A DNA stretch of 64,000 nucleotides from JAXGXJ01 sp040772905. GTDB lineage: Bacteria; Actinomycetota; Thermoleophilia; RBG-16-64-13. Location: assembly GCA_040772905.1 (NCBI GenBank), contig JAXGXJ010000004.1, positions 124,001 to 188,000 on the forward strand, read 5' to 3'. This document shows, piece after piece, positions 8,559 through 15,568 of this stretch (the first letter of the stretch is position 1; every line of letters starts with the position of its first letter). The notes beneath the pieces were generated by a model. The model did not search any database. It saw only the letters and a list, made by a program, of their open reading frames with translations, and was not told the DNA's origin. Both the position numbers and the translations under genes were made by a program.

Positions 8559-8903
8559 CTAACCCTTATCCACCTGGACGTTGCACTTCTTGCAGTAGCG
8601 GACCTTCTCCTGGCCCTCCGTGCGCACGCCCACCCGGGCGGGCTTGCCGCAGCCGGGGCAGACCAGCTGGACGTTGCTGATGTGCATGCTGGCTTCCCGC
8701 TCGATGACCCCGCCTTGAGGGGTCTTCTGAGAGGGGCGCACGTGGCGCTTGATGAAGTTCACACGCTCCACCACCACGCGCTCCTCGTTGGCCAACACCC
8801 GCAGCACCTTGCCGCGCTTGCCGGCTTCCTTGCCCTGCATGACTTCCACCGTGTCGCCCGTCTTGATGCGGAACTTCTTGTCCCGAGTCGCAGCCTTGGC
8901 CAT
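8559..8903 (-). CDS. rplX: 50S ribosomal protein L24
   Basis: L24 is an initiator of 50S assembly. Its 114 residues contain a KOW motif (GDTVEVMQGKEAGKRGKVLRV) and a C-terminal Cys4 ribbon (CPGC near residue 82, CKKC near 106), common in bacterial L24 outside Enterobacteria. Start choice: a GTG at 8904-8906 is followed directly by an ATG at 8901-8903. GGAGG lies seven bases from the ATG, so the ATG is preferred. It overlaps the rplN stop. Confidence 0.96.
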   Translation of the reverse strand: MAKAATRDKKFRIKTGDTVEVMQGKEAGKRGKVLRVLANEERVVVERVNFIKRHVRPSQKTPQGGVIEREASMHISNVQLVCPGCGKPARVGVRTEGQEKVRYCKKCNVQVDKG

Positions 8904-9271
8904 CACAGCACCTCCGGAGCCAGCGAGACGATCTTGGCGAAGTTCTTCTCGCGCAGTTCCCTGCCCACGGGCCCGAAGATACGGGTCCCGCGCGGGTTCA
9001 TCTGTCGGTCGATGATGACGGCCGCGTTCTCGTCGAAGCCGATGTATGTGCCGTCTTTGCGGCCATACGCCTTCTTCACCCGCACCACCACAGCCTGCAC
9101 CACATCGCCCTTCTTCACCGTGCCGCCGGGAGTGGCTTCCTTCACCGCGCCGACGATGATGTCACCGACGCCCGCGTAGCGCCGCTTCGACCCGCCCTTG
9201 ATGCGGATGCATAGCAGCTCACGCGCGCCGGTGTTGTCGGCCACCCTGAGTCTTGTCTCCACTTGAATCAT
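8903..9271 (-). CDS. rplN: 50S ribosomal protein L14
   Basis: L14 forms intersubunit bridges and is the docking site for silencing factor RsfS. The 122-residue protein is canonical: MIQVETRLRVADNTGARELL at the N-terminus, GDIIVGAVKEATPGG near residue 37 and a C-terminal RELREKNFAKIVSLAPEVL. It lies 28 bases downstream of rpsQ. Confidence 0.98.
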   Translation of the reverse strand: MIQVETRLRVADNTGARELLCIRIKGGSKRRYAGVGDIIVGAVKEATPGGTVKKGDVVQAVVVRVKKAYGRKDGTYIGFDENAAVIIDRQMNPRGTRIFGPVGRELREKNFAKIVSLAPEVL

Positions 9272-9299
9272 CGTTCTTCACCCATTCCTGTCGGCCGGG

Positions 9300-9569
9300 C
9301 TACTCGGCCCGCTCGAGCACCTGGATCAGGCGCCAAGTCTTGTCCCGAGAGAGCGGCCGGCACTCACGCACCAGCACAGTGTCGCCCACACGAGCCTCGT
9401 TCTGCTCGTCATGCGCCTTGAGTCTGCTGGTGCGGCGCACCACCTTCTTGTACTCCGGGTGCGGTTTGACCGCGGTCACCTGCACCACGATGGTCTTGTC
9501 CATCTTGTCGGAGACGACCACGCCTTGGCGCTCCCGCTGCTTGATCTGTTGCTGCTGGTCGGCCATCAC
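9300..9569 (-). CDS. rpsQ: 30S ribosomal protein S17
   Basis: S17 is a primary 16S-binding OB-fold protein. The 89 residues contain the signature QGVVVSDKMDKTIVVQVTAV and the loop KYKKVVRRTSRLKAHDEQN-like segment (here HPEYKKVVRRTSRLKAHDE). The short Gln-rich start (ADQQQQIKQRE) is slightly longer than usual. It overlaps the rpmC stop by four bases, implying translational coupling. Confidence 0.97.
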   Translation of the reverse strand: MMADQQQQIKQRERQGVVVSDKMDKTIVVQVTAVKPHPEYKKVVRRTSRLKAHDEQNEARVGDTVLVRECRPLSRDKTWRLIQVLERAE

Positions 9570-9775
9570 ACTTCCCTCGCCCGTTCTCTCGCGGACTGCG
9601 TCGTCAAGATCCTGGCGATGTCCTGGCGCACCTGGCGCAGGCGGCTGGTGTTCTCCAGCTGGCCGGCGGCGTGCTGGAACCGCAGGTTGAACAGCTCCTC
9701 GCGCGACTGCTTGAGACGCTGAGCCAATTCCTCATCGGCGAGTTCGACCAAGTCCTTAGCCTTCAATGCCTCCAT
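9566..9775 (-). CDS. rpmC: 50S ribosomal protein L29
   Basis: L29 lies at the peptide exit tunnel next to L23 and helps dock trigger factor and SRP. The two-helix protein contains KAKDLVELADEELAQRL and the signature ELFNLRFQHAAGQLENTSRL. The start is ambiguous. The ATG at 9773-9775 gives 69 residues but has its purine-rich motif immediately adjacent. The TTG at 9764-9766 gives the more usual 'xKAKDL' N-terminus. Either reading overlaps the end of rplP slightly. Confidence 0.93.
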   Translation of the reverse strand: MEALKAKDLVELADEELAQRLKQSREELFNLRFQHAAGQLENTSRLRQVRQDIARILTTQSARERAREV

Positions 9776-10181
9776 CCTCCCTGGTCGCGAATCTACATTT
9801 GACAGGAAGTTTGTGCGATGCCAACCGGATGGCTTCCTTGGCCAACTCCTCGGAAACACCCGCCAGCTCGAACATCACCCGGCCGGGCTTCACAACGGCC
9901 ACCCACTGATCGGGAGAGCCCTTGCCCGAGCCCATCCTCGTCTCAGCAGGCTTCTTGGTGATGGGTTTCTGCGGGAAGATGTTGATCCACACCTTCCCAC
10001 CCCTCTTGATCTTGCGGGTCATCGCGATACGTGCCGCCTCGATCTGGCGGCTGGTGATCCACCCTGGCTCCAGAGCCTGCAGGCCGTACTCGCCGAACTG
10101 GACCGTAGTCTGGCCCTTCGACTTCCCTGCCATGCGGCCCCGGTGCTCTTTCCGGTGCTTAACCCGTTTTGGTAGTAGCAT
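9756..10181 (-). CDS. rplP: 50S ribosomal protein L16
   Basis: L16 organises the A-site region of the 50S and is needed for peptidyl transferase function. The 141-residue protein opens with MLLPKRVKHRKEHRGRMAGKS and has the conserved blocks FGEYGLQALEPGWITSRQIE and ETRMGSGKGSPDQWVAVVKPG. It is separated from rpsC by an 88-base gap, unlike the nearly gapless neighbours. Confidence 0.98.
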   Translation of the reverse strand: MLLPKRVKHRKEHRGRMAGKSKGQTTVQFGEYGLQALEPGWITSRQIEAARIAMTRKIKRGGKVWINIFPQKPITKKPAETRMGSGKGSPDQWVAVVKPGRVMFELAGVSEELAKEAIRLASHKLPVKCRFATREDGGIEG

Positions 10182-10269
10182 CTCTCATCCTTCGTTTTCT
10201 CCGGCATTTCAGTCCACGGCCCCGGGCGTTTCACTCACCCCCCGGCACACGGACTTCAACCGGTGACCA
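10182..10269 (-). other. Unusual non-coding gap inside the S10 operon (rpsC-rplP)
   Basis: Every other junction in this stretch of the operon is 0-30 bases, but here 88 bases separate the rpsC stop from the rplP start. The segment is C-rich on the plus strand, with short runs such as CCCCGGG and CCCCCCGG. I see no open reading frame matching a known protein and no strong terminator. It could be a degenerate spacer or a regulatory site. Confidence 0.5.
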
Positions 10270-10944
10270 TCAGCCTACGCGAGCCTCCGACTGGGCCCGG
10301 GAGCCCTGATCGAACCCCTCGGGCATGATCTCGCCTTTGTTTATCCACACCTTCACGCCGATCTTGCCGAACGTGGTGTCGGCTTCCCAGAAGCCATAGT
10401 CGATATCGGCCCGCAGCGTGTGCAGCGGCACTCGTCCTTCGCTGTATCCCTCGGTACGCGCCATCTCGGCTCCACCGAGCCGGCCGCCCGACTTGACCTT
10501 GATGCCCATGGCGCCGGAGCGCATGGCCGAGGTGATGGCCCTCTTCATGGCCCGTCGGAAGCTCACGCGGTTGGCGAGCTGCTCGGCGATGGACTGCGCT
10601 ACCAGGTTGGCGTCGAGTTCGGGACGCTTGATCTCGACGATGTTCACATGAACGGTCTTGCCCGTCATGTCGTGAAGCTCACGGCGAAGGGCGTCGACCT
10701 CAGAACCCGACTTGCCGATGACGATGCCCGGACGAGCCGTGTGGATGTCGATGACCACCTTGTTCGTATCCTTGCGGATGACGATGGTGGAGAGACCGGC
10801 ATGCCCCATCTTCTTCTGGATGTGCTTCCGGATAGCCAGGTCCTCGTGGAGGAACCCTGCGAACTGCTTCTCGGTGTACCAGTGAGCCTTCCAGTCATGG
10901 ATGATGCCAAGGCGCATACCACCGGGATGAACTTTCTGACCCAC
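10270..10944 (-). CDS. rpsC: 30S ribosomal protein S3
   Basis: S3 surrounds the mRNA entry tunnel and has helicase-like activity with S4 and S5. The 224-residue protein contains a type II KH domain (ARPGIVIGKSGSEVDALRREL, residues ~65-90) and the C-terminal domain with GAMGIKVKSGGRLGGAEMART. It begins MGQKVHPGGMRLGI. It starts three bases after rplV. Confidence 0.98.
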   Translation of the reverse strand: MGQKVHPGGMRLGIIHDWKAHWYTEKQFAGFLHEDLAIRKHIQKKMGHAGLSTIVIRKDTNKVVIDIHTARPGIVIGKSGSEVDALRRELHDMTGKTVHVNIVEIKRPELDANLVAQSIAEQLANRVSFRRAMKRAITSAMRSGAMGIKVKSGGRLGGAEMARTEGYSEGRVPLHTLRADIDYGFWEADTTFGKIGVKVWINKGEIMPEGFDQGSRAQSEARVG

Positions 10945-10947
10945 CTG

Positions 10948-11286
10948 CTACGACTCCTTTTTCTCGCCGACACTGACGGTGATGTGGCTGGTACGTTTCC
11001 GTATCCGGCTGGCCCGCCCCATCGCCCGCGGCCGGAACCGCTTGATGGTGGGACCTTCGTTCACATACGCCTGCACGACATAGAGATCGTCGGCGTCGAG
11101 ATTCTCGTTGTTCTCGGCGTTCGCCACGGCGGAGTCGAGGACCTTGCCCACCATCTTGGCGGCAGCCCGGGGGCTGAGCATGAGGATGGCTTTCGCTTCG
11201 CTCACGCGCTTCCCGCGGATGAGAGAGGCGACGTCGCCGGCCTTGCGGGGAGAGACCCGCACATATTTGGCAGTAGCGTTGACCAT
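10948..11286 (-). CDS. rplV: 50S ribosomal protein L22
   Basis: L22 lines the nascent-peptide exit tunnel. The 112 residues include the N-terminal YVRVSPRKAGDVASLIRGK and the tunnel-lining hairpin region with FRPRAMGRASRIRKRTSHIT. No tunnel-hairpin insertion or deletion of the type linked to macrolide resistance is evident by eye. It lies three bases after rpsS. Confidence 0.98.
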   Translation of the reverse strand: MVNATAKYVRVSPRKAGDVASLIRGKRVSEAKAILMLSPRAAAKMVGKVLDSAVANAENNENLDADDLYVVQAYVNEGPTIKRFRPRAMGRASRIRKRTSHITVSVGEKKES

Positions 11287-11289
11287 GCT

Positions 11290-11574
11290 CTACTTCCTCC
11301 TCATGCGGCGTTCTTTGTTGCCGCCATGACCGCGGAAGGTGCGGGTGAGCGCGAACTCGCCCAGCCGGTGGCCCACCATGCTCTCCGTGATGTAGATGGG
11401 CACATGCTTCCGACCGTCATGGACGGCGATAGTGTGCCCGATCATCTCGGGATAGATGGTGGAAGCCCGCGACCAGGTCTTGAGCATGCGCTTCTCGCCG
11501 GTCTCGTTCATAGTCTCGACCCGCTGCATAAGCCGCTCTTCGACGAAGGGAGCTTTCTTGCTTGAACGTGCCAC
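11290..11574 (-). CDS. rpsS: 30S ribosomal protein S19
   Basis: S19 sits in the 30S head and bridges to L5 in the 50S. The 94-residue protein opens ARSSKKAPFVEERLMQRVE and carries the family signature HDGRKHVPIYITESMVGHRLGEFA. It lies nine bases after rplB, in the standard S10-operon order. Confidence 0.98.
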   Translation of the reverse strand: MARSSKKAPFVEERLMQRVETMNETGEKRMLKTWSRASTIYPEMIGHTIAVHDGRKHVPIYITESMVGHRLGEFALTRTFRGHGGNKERRMRRK

Positions 11575-11583
11575 GGTTCTCTA

Positions 11584-12417
11584 TTACCTCCCTTTTCCCC
11601 GTCGTCTGATGATGTACTTGTTCGAGGGGTTCTTGGCCTTCCTGGTCTTGTGACCCAGGGTCGGGACGCCCCACGGAGTCACGGGGTTGCGTCCGGGCGG
11701 AGTCGAGCCCTCGCCACCACCATGCGGGTGATCGACCGGGTTCATGGTGGTGCCGCGCACGGTGGGACGGACGCCCATCCAGCGCTTGCGGCCTGCCTTG
11801 CCGGTGGTGAGGTTCTCATGCTCGGCATTGCCGATCTCGCCCACGGTGGCTCGGCATTCCAGATGGATCATGCGCATCTCACCCGAAGGCAGGCGCAAGA
11901 TGGCGTAATCGCCCTCTTTGGCCATGACCTGCGAAGAGGTCCCGGCCGAGCGCGCGATCTGGCCGCCCTTGCCCTTGTGCAACTCGATGTTGTGCACAGT
12001 CGTACCCACGGGTATGTTCCGCAGCGGCAGCGCGCAGCCGATCCTGATGTCGGAGCCGGGACCGGCTTCGACCGTGTCGCCCACATTCAGCTTGTTGGGA
12101 GCCAGGATGTAGCGCTTGTCGCCGTCGCGGTACACGATGAGCGCGATGCGGCAACTGCGGTTGGGGTCGTACTCGATGGAGGCGACCCGGCCGGGGACCC
12201 CGTCCTTGTCGCGCTTGAAATCGATGACCCGGTAGAGCCGTTTGTGCCCGCCGCCCTGGTGACGCGTGGTGATACGGCCGTTGTTGTTGCGGCCGCCCTT
12301 GCGCTTCACCGGACGGGTGAGGGCCTTCTCGGGCTCAGTCTTGGTGATCTCGTCGAAGGCAGGCGTCGTCGCGAACCTGCGTCCGGCAGAAGTCGGCTTG
12401 TAGCTCTTTATCGCCAT
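11584..12417 (-). CDS. rplB: 50S ribosomal protein L2
   Basis: L2 is essential for subunit joining and peptidyl-transferase activity. The 277 residues are full length. They include the OB-like N-domain, the SH3-like middle domain and the highly conserved C-terminal MNPVDHPHGGGEG, which contains the histidine implicated in peptidyl transfer. The tail NKYIIRRRGKGR is typical. It lies 20 bases downstream of rplW. Confidence 0.98.
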   Translation of the reverse strand: MAIKSYKPTSAGRRFATTPAFDEITKTEPEKALTRPVKRKGGRNNNGRITTRHQGGGHKRLYRVIDFKRDKDGVPGRVASIEYDPNRSCRIALIVYRDGDKRYILAPNKLNVGDTVEAGPGSDIRIGCALPLRNIPVGTTVHNIELHKGKGGQIARSAGTSSQVMAKEGDYAILRLPSGEMRMIHLECRATVGEIGNAEHENLTTGKAGRKRWMGVRPTVRGTTMNPVDHPHGGGEGSTPPGRNPVTPWGVPTLGHKTRKAKNPSNKYIIRRRGKGR

Positions 12418-12437
12418 GTCTCTCTCTTACCTCGCTC

Positions 12438-12722
12438 CTACGTGGCGCCGAAGAACTCGATCCGATTGCCCGGAGCAAGCTCGACCACAGCCTTCTTCCA
12501 GCGACGGGTGGTGCCGGCATGGGCGCCGCGCCGCTTGGGTTTAGGCTTCATGTTGATCGTTTGTACGCCGATGACCTTCACTTTGAAGATCTCTTCCACC
12601 GCCGCGCGGATGTGCGGCTTGGTGGCGCGGTAGTTCACCTCGAACGAGTACCGGTTCATGTCGATGGCCCGGTAGCTCTTCTCGGAGATGACAGGACGGA
12701 TGATGATCTCACGAGCATCCAT
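12438..12722 (-). CDS. rplW: 50S ribosomal protein L23
   Basis: L23 is the main docking protein at the exit tunnel for trigger factor and SRP. The 94-residue protein has IIIRPVISEKSYRAIDMNRYSFEV at the N-terminus and the rRNA-binding loop VQTINMKPKPKRRG. Its start overlaps the rplD stop by one base, so translation is probably coupled. Confidence 0.97.
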   Translation of the reverse strand: MDAREIIIRPVISEKSYRAIDMNRYSFEVNYRATKPHIRAAVEEIFKVKVIGVQTINMKPKPKRRGAHAGTTRRWKKAVVELAPGNRIEFFGAT

Positions 12723-13360
12723 CAGGCCTCACCGCCTTCACCCAGGCCGGCCTCCAAGAAGGAGACGGCCGCTTCCGTGAACACCAGGCTCTTGGCCCAG
12801 ATGTAGTCCTGCACCTCGGCTTCGCCAACCGGCAGCACGCGGGTGCCGGCCAGGTTGCGGAAGCTCTTGAGCGCCGCGATCTCCTCCGAGCCCACCAAGA
12901 CCAACAACGGGGTATCGATGCCGGCACCGGCCACCAGGGCCGAGGCCTGCTTAGTGGAGGGCTCAGAGAAGACGGAGCCCGACACCACACGCACCGTGCC
13001 ACCGCCCACCAGGTCGCCCAGCGCCATGCGATAGGCCTGCGCGCGGACCTTCTTGTTGATCTTCACGGCATAGCTCCGAGGGATGGGCGGGAACGCCACA
13101 CCGCCGCCGGTGAAGTGAGACACCTTGCCCGAGCCCACGCGAGCCCGGCCGGTACCCTTCTGCCGCCACTGCTTCGCCCCGGTGCCGGCCACCTCGCTCC
13201 TGCCCTTGGCAGCAGCGGTGCCCTGGCGATGCCCGGCGAGTTCCGCGGTGACCACCTGATGCAGCAGGCCGATGTTGGCCGGCGCCTGCACCAGGGCGTC
13301 CGCCAGTTGATACTGGCCGACGACCGCGCCTTTTGCGTCGATTTTATCGATAGATGGCAT
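12722..13360 (-). CDS. rplD: 50S ribosomal protein L4
   Basis: L4 reaches the exit tunnel with an extended loop and autoregulates the S10 operon in some bacteria. The 212-residue protein shows the tunnel loop around GTGAKQWRQKGTGRARVGSGK (residues ~60-80), followed by the conserved GGGVAFPPIPRSY. The globular Rossmann-like domain follows. It lies four bases after rplC. Confidence 0.97.
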   Translation of the reverse strand: MPSIDKIDAKGAVVGQYQLADALVQAPANIGLLHQVVTAELAGHRQGTAAAKGRSEVAGTGAKQWRQKGTGRARVGSGKVSHFTGGGVAFPPIPRSYAVKINKKVRAQAYRMALGDLVGGGTVRVVSGSVFSEPSTKQASALVAGAGIDTPLLVLVGSEEIAALKSFRNLAGTRVLPVGEAEVQDYIWAKSLVFTEAAVSFLEAGLGEGGEA

Positions 13361-13364
13361 AGGC

Positions 13365-13976
13365 CTAACCTCTGATCACGACCAGGGAGCCCTTGCTCCC
13401 CGGGATCGCGCCTTTGACCAGCACCAGGTTCTTGTCGGGGTCGGTCGCGACCACGGTGAGACCCGTCTGCGTCACACGTACATTACCCATCTGTCCAGGC
13501 AGCCTGCTGCCGGGATAGACCCGAGCCGGGTCGGCGGACGCGCCGATGGAGCCCGGAGCCCGATGGAAGTGGGCGCCGTGGTACCCGGGACCGCCACCGA
13601 AGCCGTGTCGCTTGATGACGCCCTGGAACCCTTTACCCTTGCTCACACCGGTGACTTTCACTTTGTCACCCACCGCGAAGGCATCCACCGTCACAGTGTC
13701 GCCGACCGCCAGCTCATGCTCTCCGCGCACCTCGATGAGATGGCGCTTGGGGCTGACGCCCGCCTTCTTCAGATGGCCGAGCAGGGGCTTGTTGAGCCGC
13801 TTGGCCTTGACATCGCCGAAGGCGATCTGCGTGGCGGCATAGCCGTCGGTCTCCACCGTCTTCTTCTGCGTCACCACGCAGGGGCCCGCCTCGATGACGG
13901 TGCAACGGACGATGGTGCCGTCTTCATTGAAGAACTGGGTCATACCCAGCTTTGTACCTAACAGCGTCTTCATCAC
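13365..13976 (-). CDS. rplC: 50S ribosomal protein L3
   Basis: L3 reaches toward the peptidyl-transferase centre and is one of the first proteins to assemble. The 203 residues include LGTKLGMTQFFNEDG at the start and the extended loop signature RHGFGGGPGYHGAHFHRAPGSIGASADP, with the usual GQMG motif later. It overlaps rpsJ by four bases (ATGA). Confidence 0.98.
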   Translation of the reverse strand: MMKTLLGTKLGMTQFFNEDGTIVRCTVIEAGPCVVTQKKTVETDGYAATQIAFGDVKAKRLNKPLLGHLKKAGVSPKRHLIEVRGEHELAVGDTVTVDAFAVGDKVKVTGVSKGKGFQGVIKRHGFGGGPGYHGAHFHRAPGSIGASADPARVYPGSRLPGQMGNVRVTQTGLTVVATDPDKNLVLVKGAIPGSKGSLVVIRG

Positions 13977-14281
13977 AGTTTGATCTCGATATCCACGCCG
14001 GCGGGCAGATCCATGCGCATCAGCGAGTCCACCGTCTTAGGGGTGGGCTGATGGATGTCGATGAGACGCTTATGCGTCCTGATCTCGAAGTGCTCGCGGG
14101 CATCTTTGTCCTTGAACGGGCTGCGGATGACGCAGTACACGTTCTTCTCAGTCGGCAGAGGGACCGGGCCGGAGATGGTGGCGCCGGTGCGCTCAGCCGT
14201 CTCGACGATGCTCCTCGCGCTCTTGTCGACGAGCTCGTGGTCGTAGGCTTTGAGCCTGATTCTGATCTTCTGTTGCGCCAC
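13973..14281 (-). CDS. rpsJ: 30S ribosomal protein S10 (NusE)
   Basis: S10 is both a 30S head protein and the NusE transcription-elongation partner of NusB and NusG. The 102 residues begin AQQKIRIRLKAYDHELVDKSA and contain GPVPLPTEKNVYCVIRSPFKDKDAREHFE. It is the first gene of the S10 group, but only ten bases follow the tuf stop, so the str and S10 groups are probably one transcript. Confidence 0.98.
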   Translation of the reverse strand: MAQQKIRIRLKAYDHELVDKSARSIVETAERTGATISGPVPLPTEKNVYCVIRSPFKDKDAREHFEIRTHKRLIDIHQPTPKTVDSLMRMDLPAGVDIEIKL

Positions 14282-14291
14282 CGAGTGACTC

Positions 14292-15497
14292 CTACTTGAT
14301 GATCTTGGACACGGCGCCGGCGCCCACGGTACGGCCGCCCTCGCGGATAGCGAAGCGGAGACCTTCCTCCATGGCGATAGGCGTGATGAGCTTGGCGTGG
14401 ATGGTGGTATGGTCGCCCGGCATGATCATCTCGACGCCCTCTTCCAGGGTCACATCACCGGTCACGTCGGTGGTCCGGAAGTAGAACTGGGGACGGTAGC
14501 CGTTGAAGAACGGGGTATGACGGCCACCCTCTTCGCGAGACAGGACGTAGACCTGCGCCTCGAACTCGGTGTGCGGGGTGATGCTGCCCGGCTGGGCGAG
14601 GACCATACCGCGCTCCACTTCCTCGCGCTTGATGCCGCGGAGGAGCACACCGATGTTGTCGCCGGCACGACCCTCATCCAGGAGCTTGCGGAACATCTCC
14701 ACGCCGGTGGCCACAGTCTTGGTGGGTTCGGGATGCAGACCCACCATCTCCACGTTGTCGCCGACCTTGACGATACCGCGCTCCACACGGCCGGTCACCA
14801 CGGTGCCGCGGCCCTGGATGCTGAAGACGTCCTCGATGGGCATGAGGAAGGGCTTGTCGATGGCCCGCTCAGGCTCGGGGATGTAGCTGTCGAGTGCATC
14901 GGCCAGCTCGAAGATGGACTTGCACTGGGAGCACTCGCGGTCGCCGCAACCATGCTCGAGAGCCTGCAGGGCCGAGCCGATGATGACCGGGATCTCGTCG
15001 CCGGGGAACTCATACTCGGTGAGCAGCTCGCGGACTTCCATCTCCACCAGCTCGAGGAGTTCGGGGTCGTCCACCATATCGGCTTTGTTCATGTAGACGA
15101 TGATGTAGGGGACGCCCACCTGACGCGCGAGCAGGATGTGCTCACGAGTCTGAGGCATGGGGCCGTCGGCAGCCGACACGACCAGGATGGCGCCGTCCAT
15201 CTGGGCAGCACCGGTGATCATGTTCTTGATGTAGTCGGCGTGGCCGGGGCAGTCGACATGCGCGTAGTGCCGGTTTTCGGTCTCGTACTCGACGTGAGCC
15301 GTGGCGATGGTGATACCGCGCTCGCGCTCTTCCGGCGCGTTGTCGATGGAGTCGAACGAACGGAACTGGATGTTCGGGTTCAGGTTCGCCAGACACTTGG
15401 TGATAGCCGCCGTCAGCGTGGTCTTGCCATGGTCCACGTGGCCGATGGTACCGACGTTGACGTGAGGTTTGGTCCGCTCGAACTTCTGCTTCGCCAT
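14292..15497 (-). CDS. tuf: Elongation factor Tu, with a cysteine-containing insertion
   Basis: EF-Tu delivers aminoacyl-tRNA to the ribosome. The 401-residue protein has the P-loop GHVDHGKT (19-26), DCPGH (82-86) and the guanine-specificity motif NKAD (137-140), followed by domains II and III. A short insertion at about residues 182-193 carries H182, C184, C189 and C192, which could bind a metal. Many EF-Tu proteins lack these cysteines, although I believe similar insertions occur in some anaerobes. It lies 71 bases downstream of fusA. Confidence 0.98.
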   Translation of the reverse strand: MAKQKFERTKPHVNVGTIGHVDHGKTTLTAAITKCLANLNPNIQFRSFDSIDNAPEERERGITIATAHVEYETENRHYAHVDCPGHADYIKNMITGAAQMDGAILVVSAADGPMPQTREHILLARQVGVPYIIVYMNKADMVDDPELLELVEMEVRELLTEYEFPGDEIPVIIGSALQALEHGCGDRECSQCKSIFELADALDSYIPEPERAIDKPFLMPIEDVFSIQGRGTVVTGRVERGIVKVGDNVEMVGLHPEPTKTVATGVEMFRKLLDEGRAGDNIGVLLRGIKREEVERGMVLAQPGSITPHTEFEAQVYVLSREEGGRHTPFFNGYRPQFYFRTTDVTGDVTLEEGVEMIMPGDHTTIHAKLITPIAMEEGLRFAIREGGRTVGAGAVSKIIK

Positions 15498-15568
15498 TGA
15501 ATCCTCCCTTTCTGCCCTGAGTCGCTCAGGCGGTCGCCGCAGCCAGGCGACCGGTTTCCCTTTGGTAC

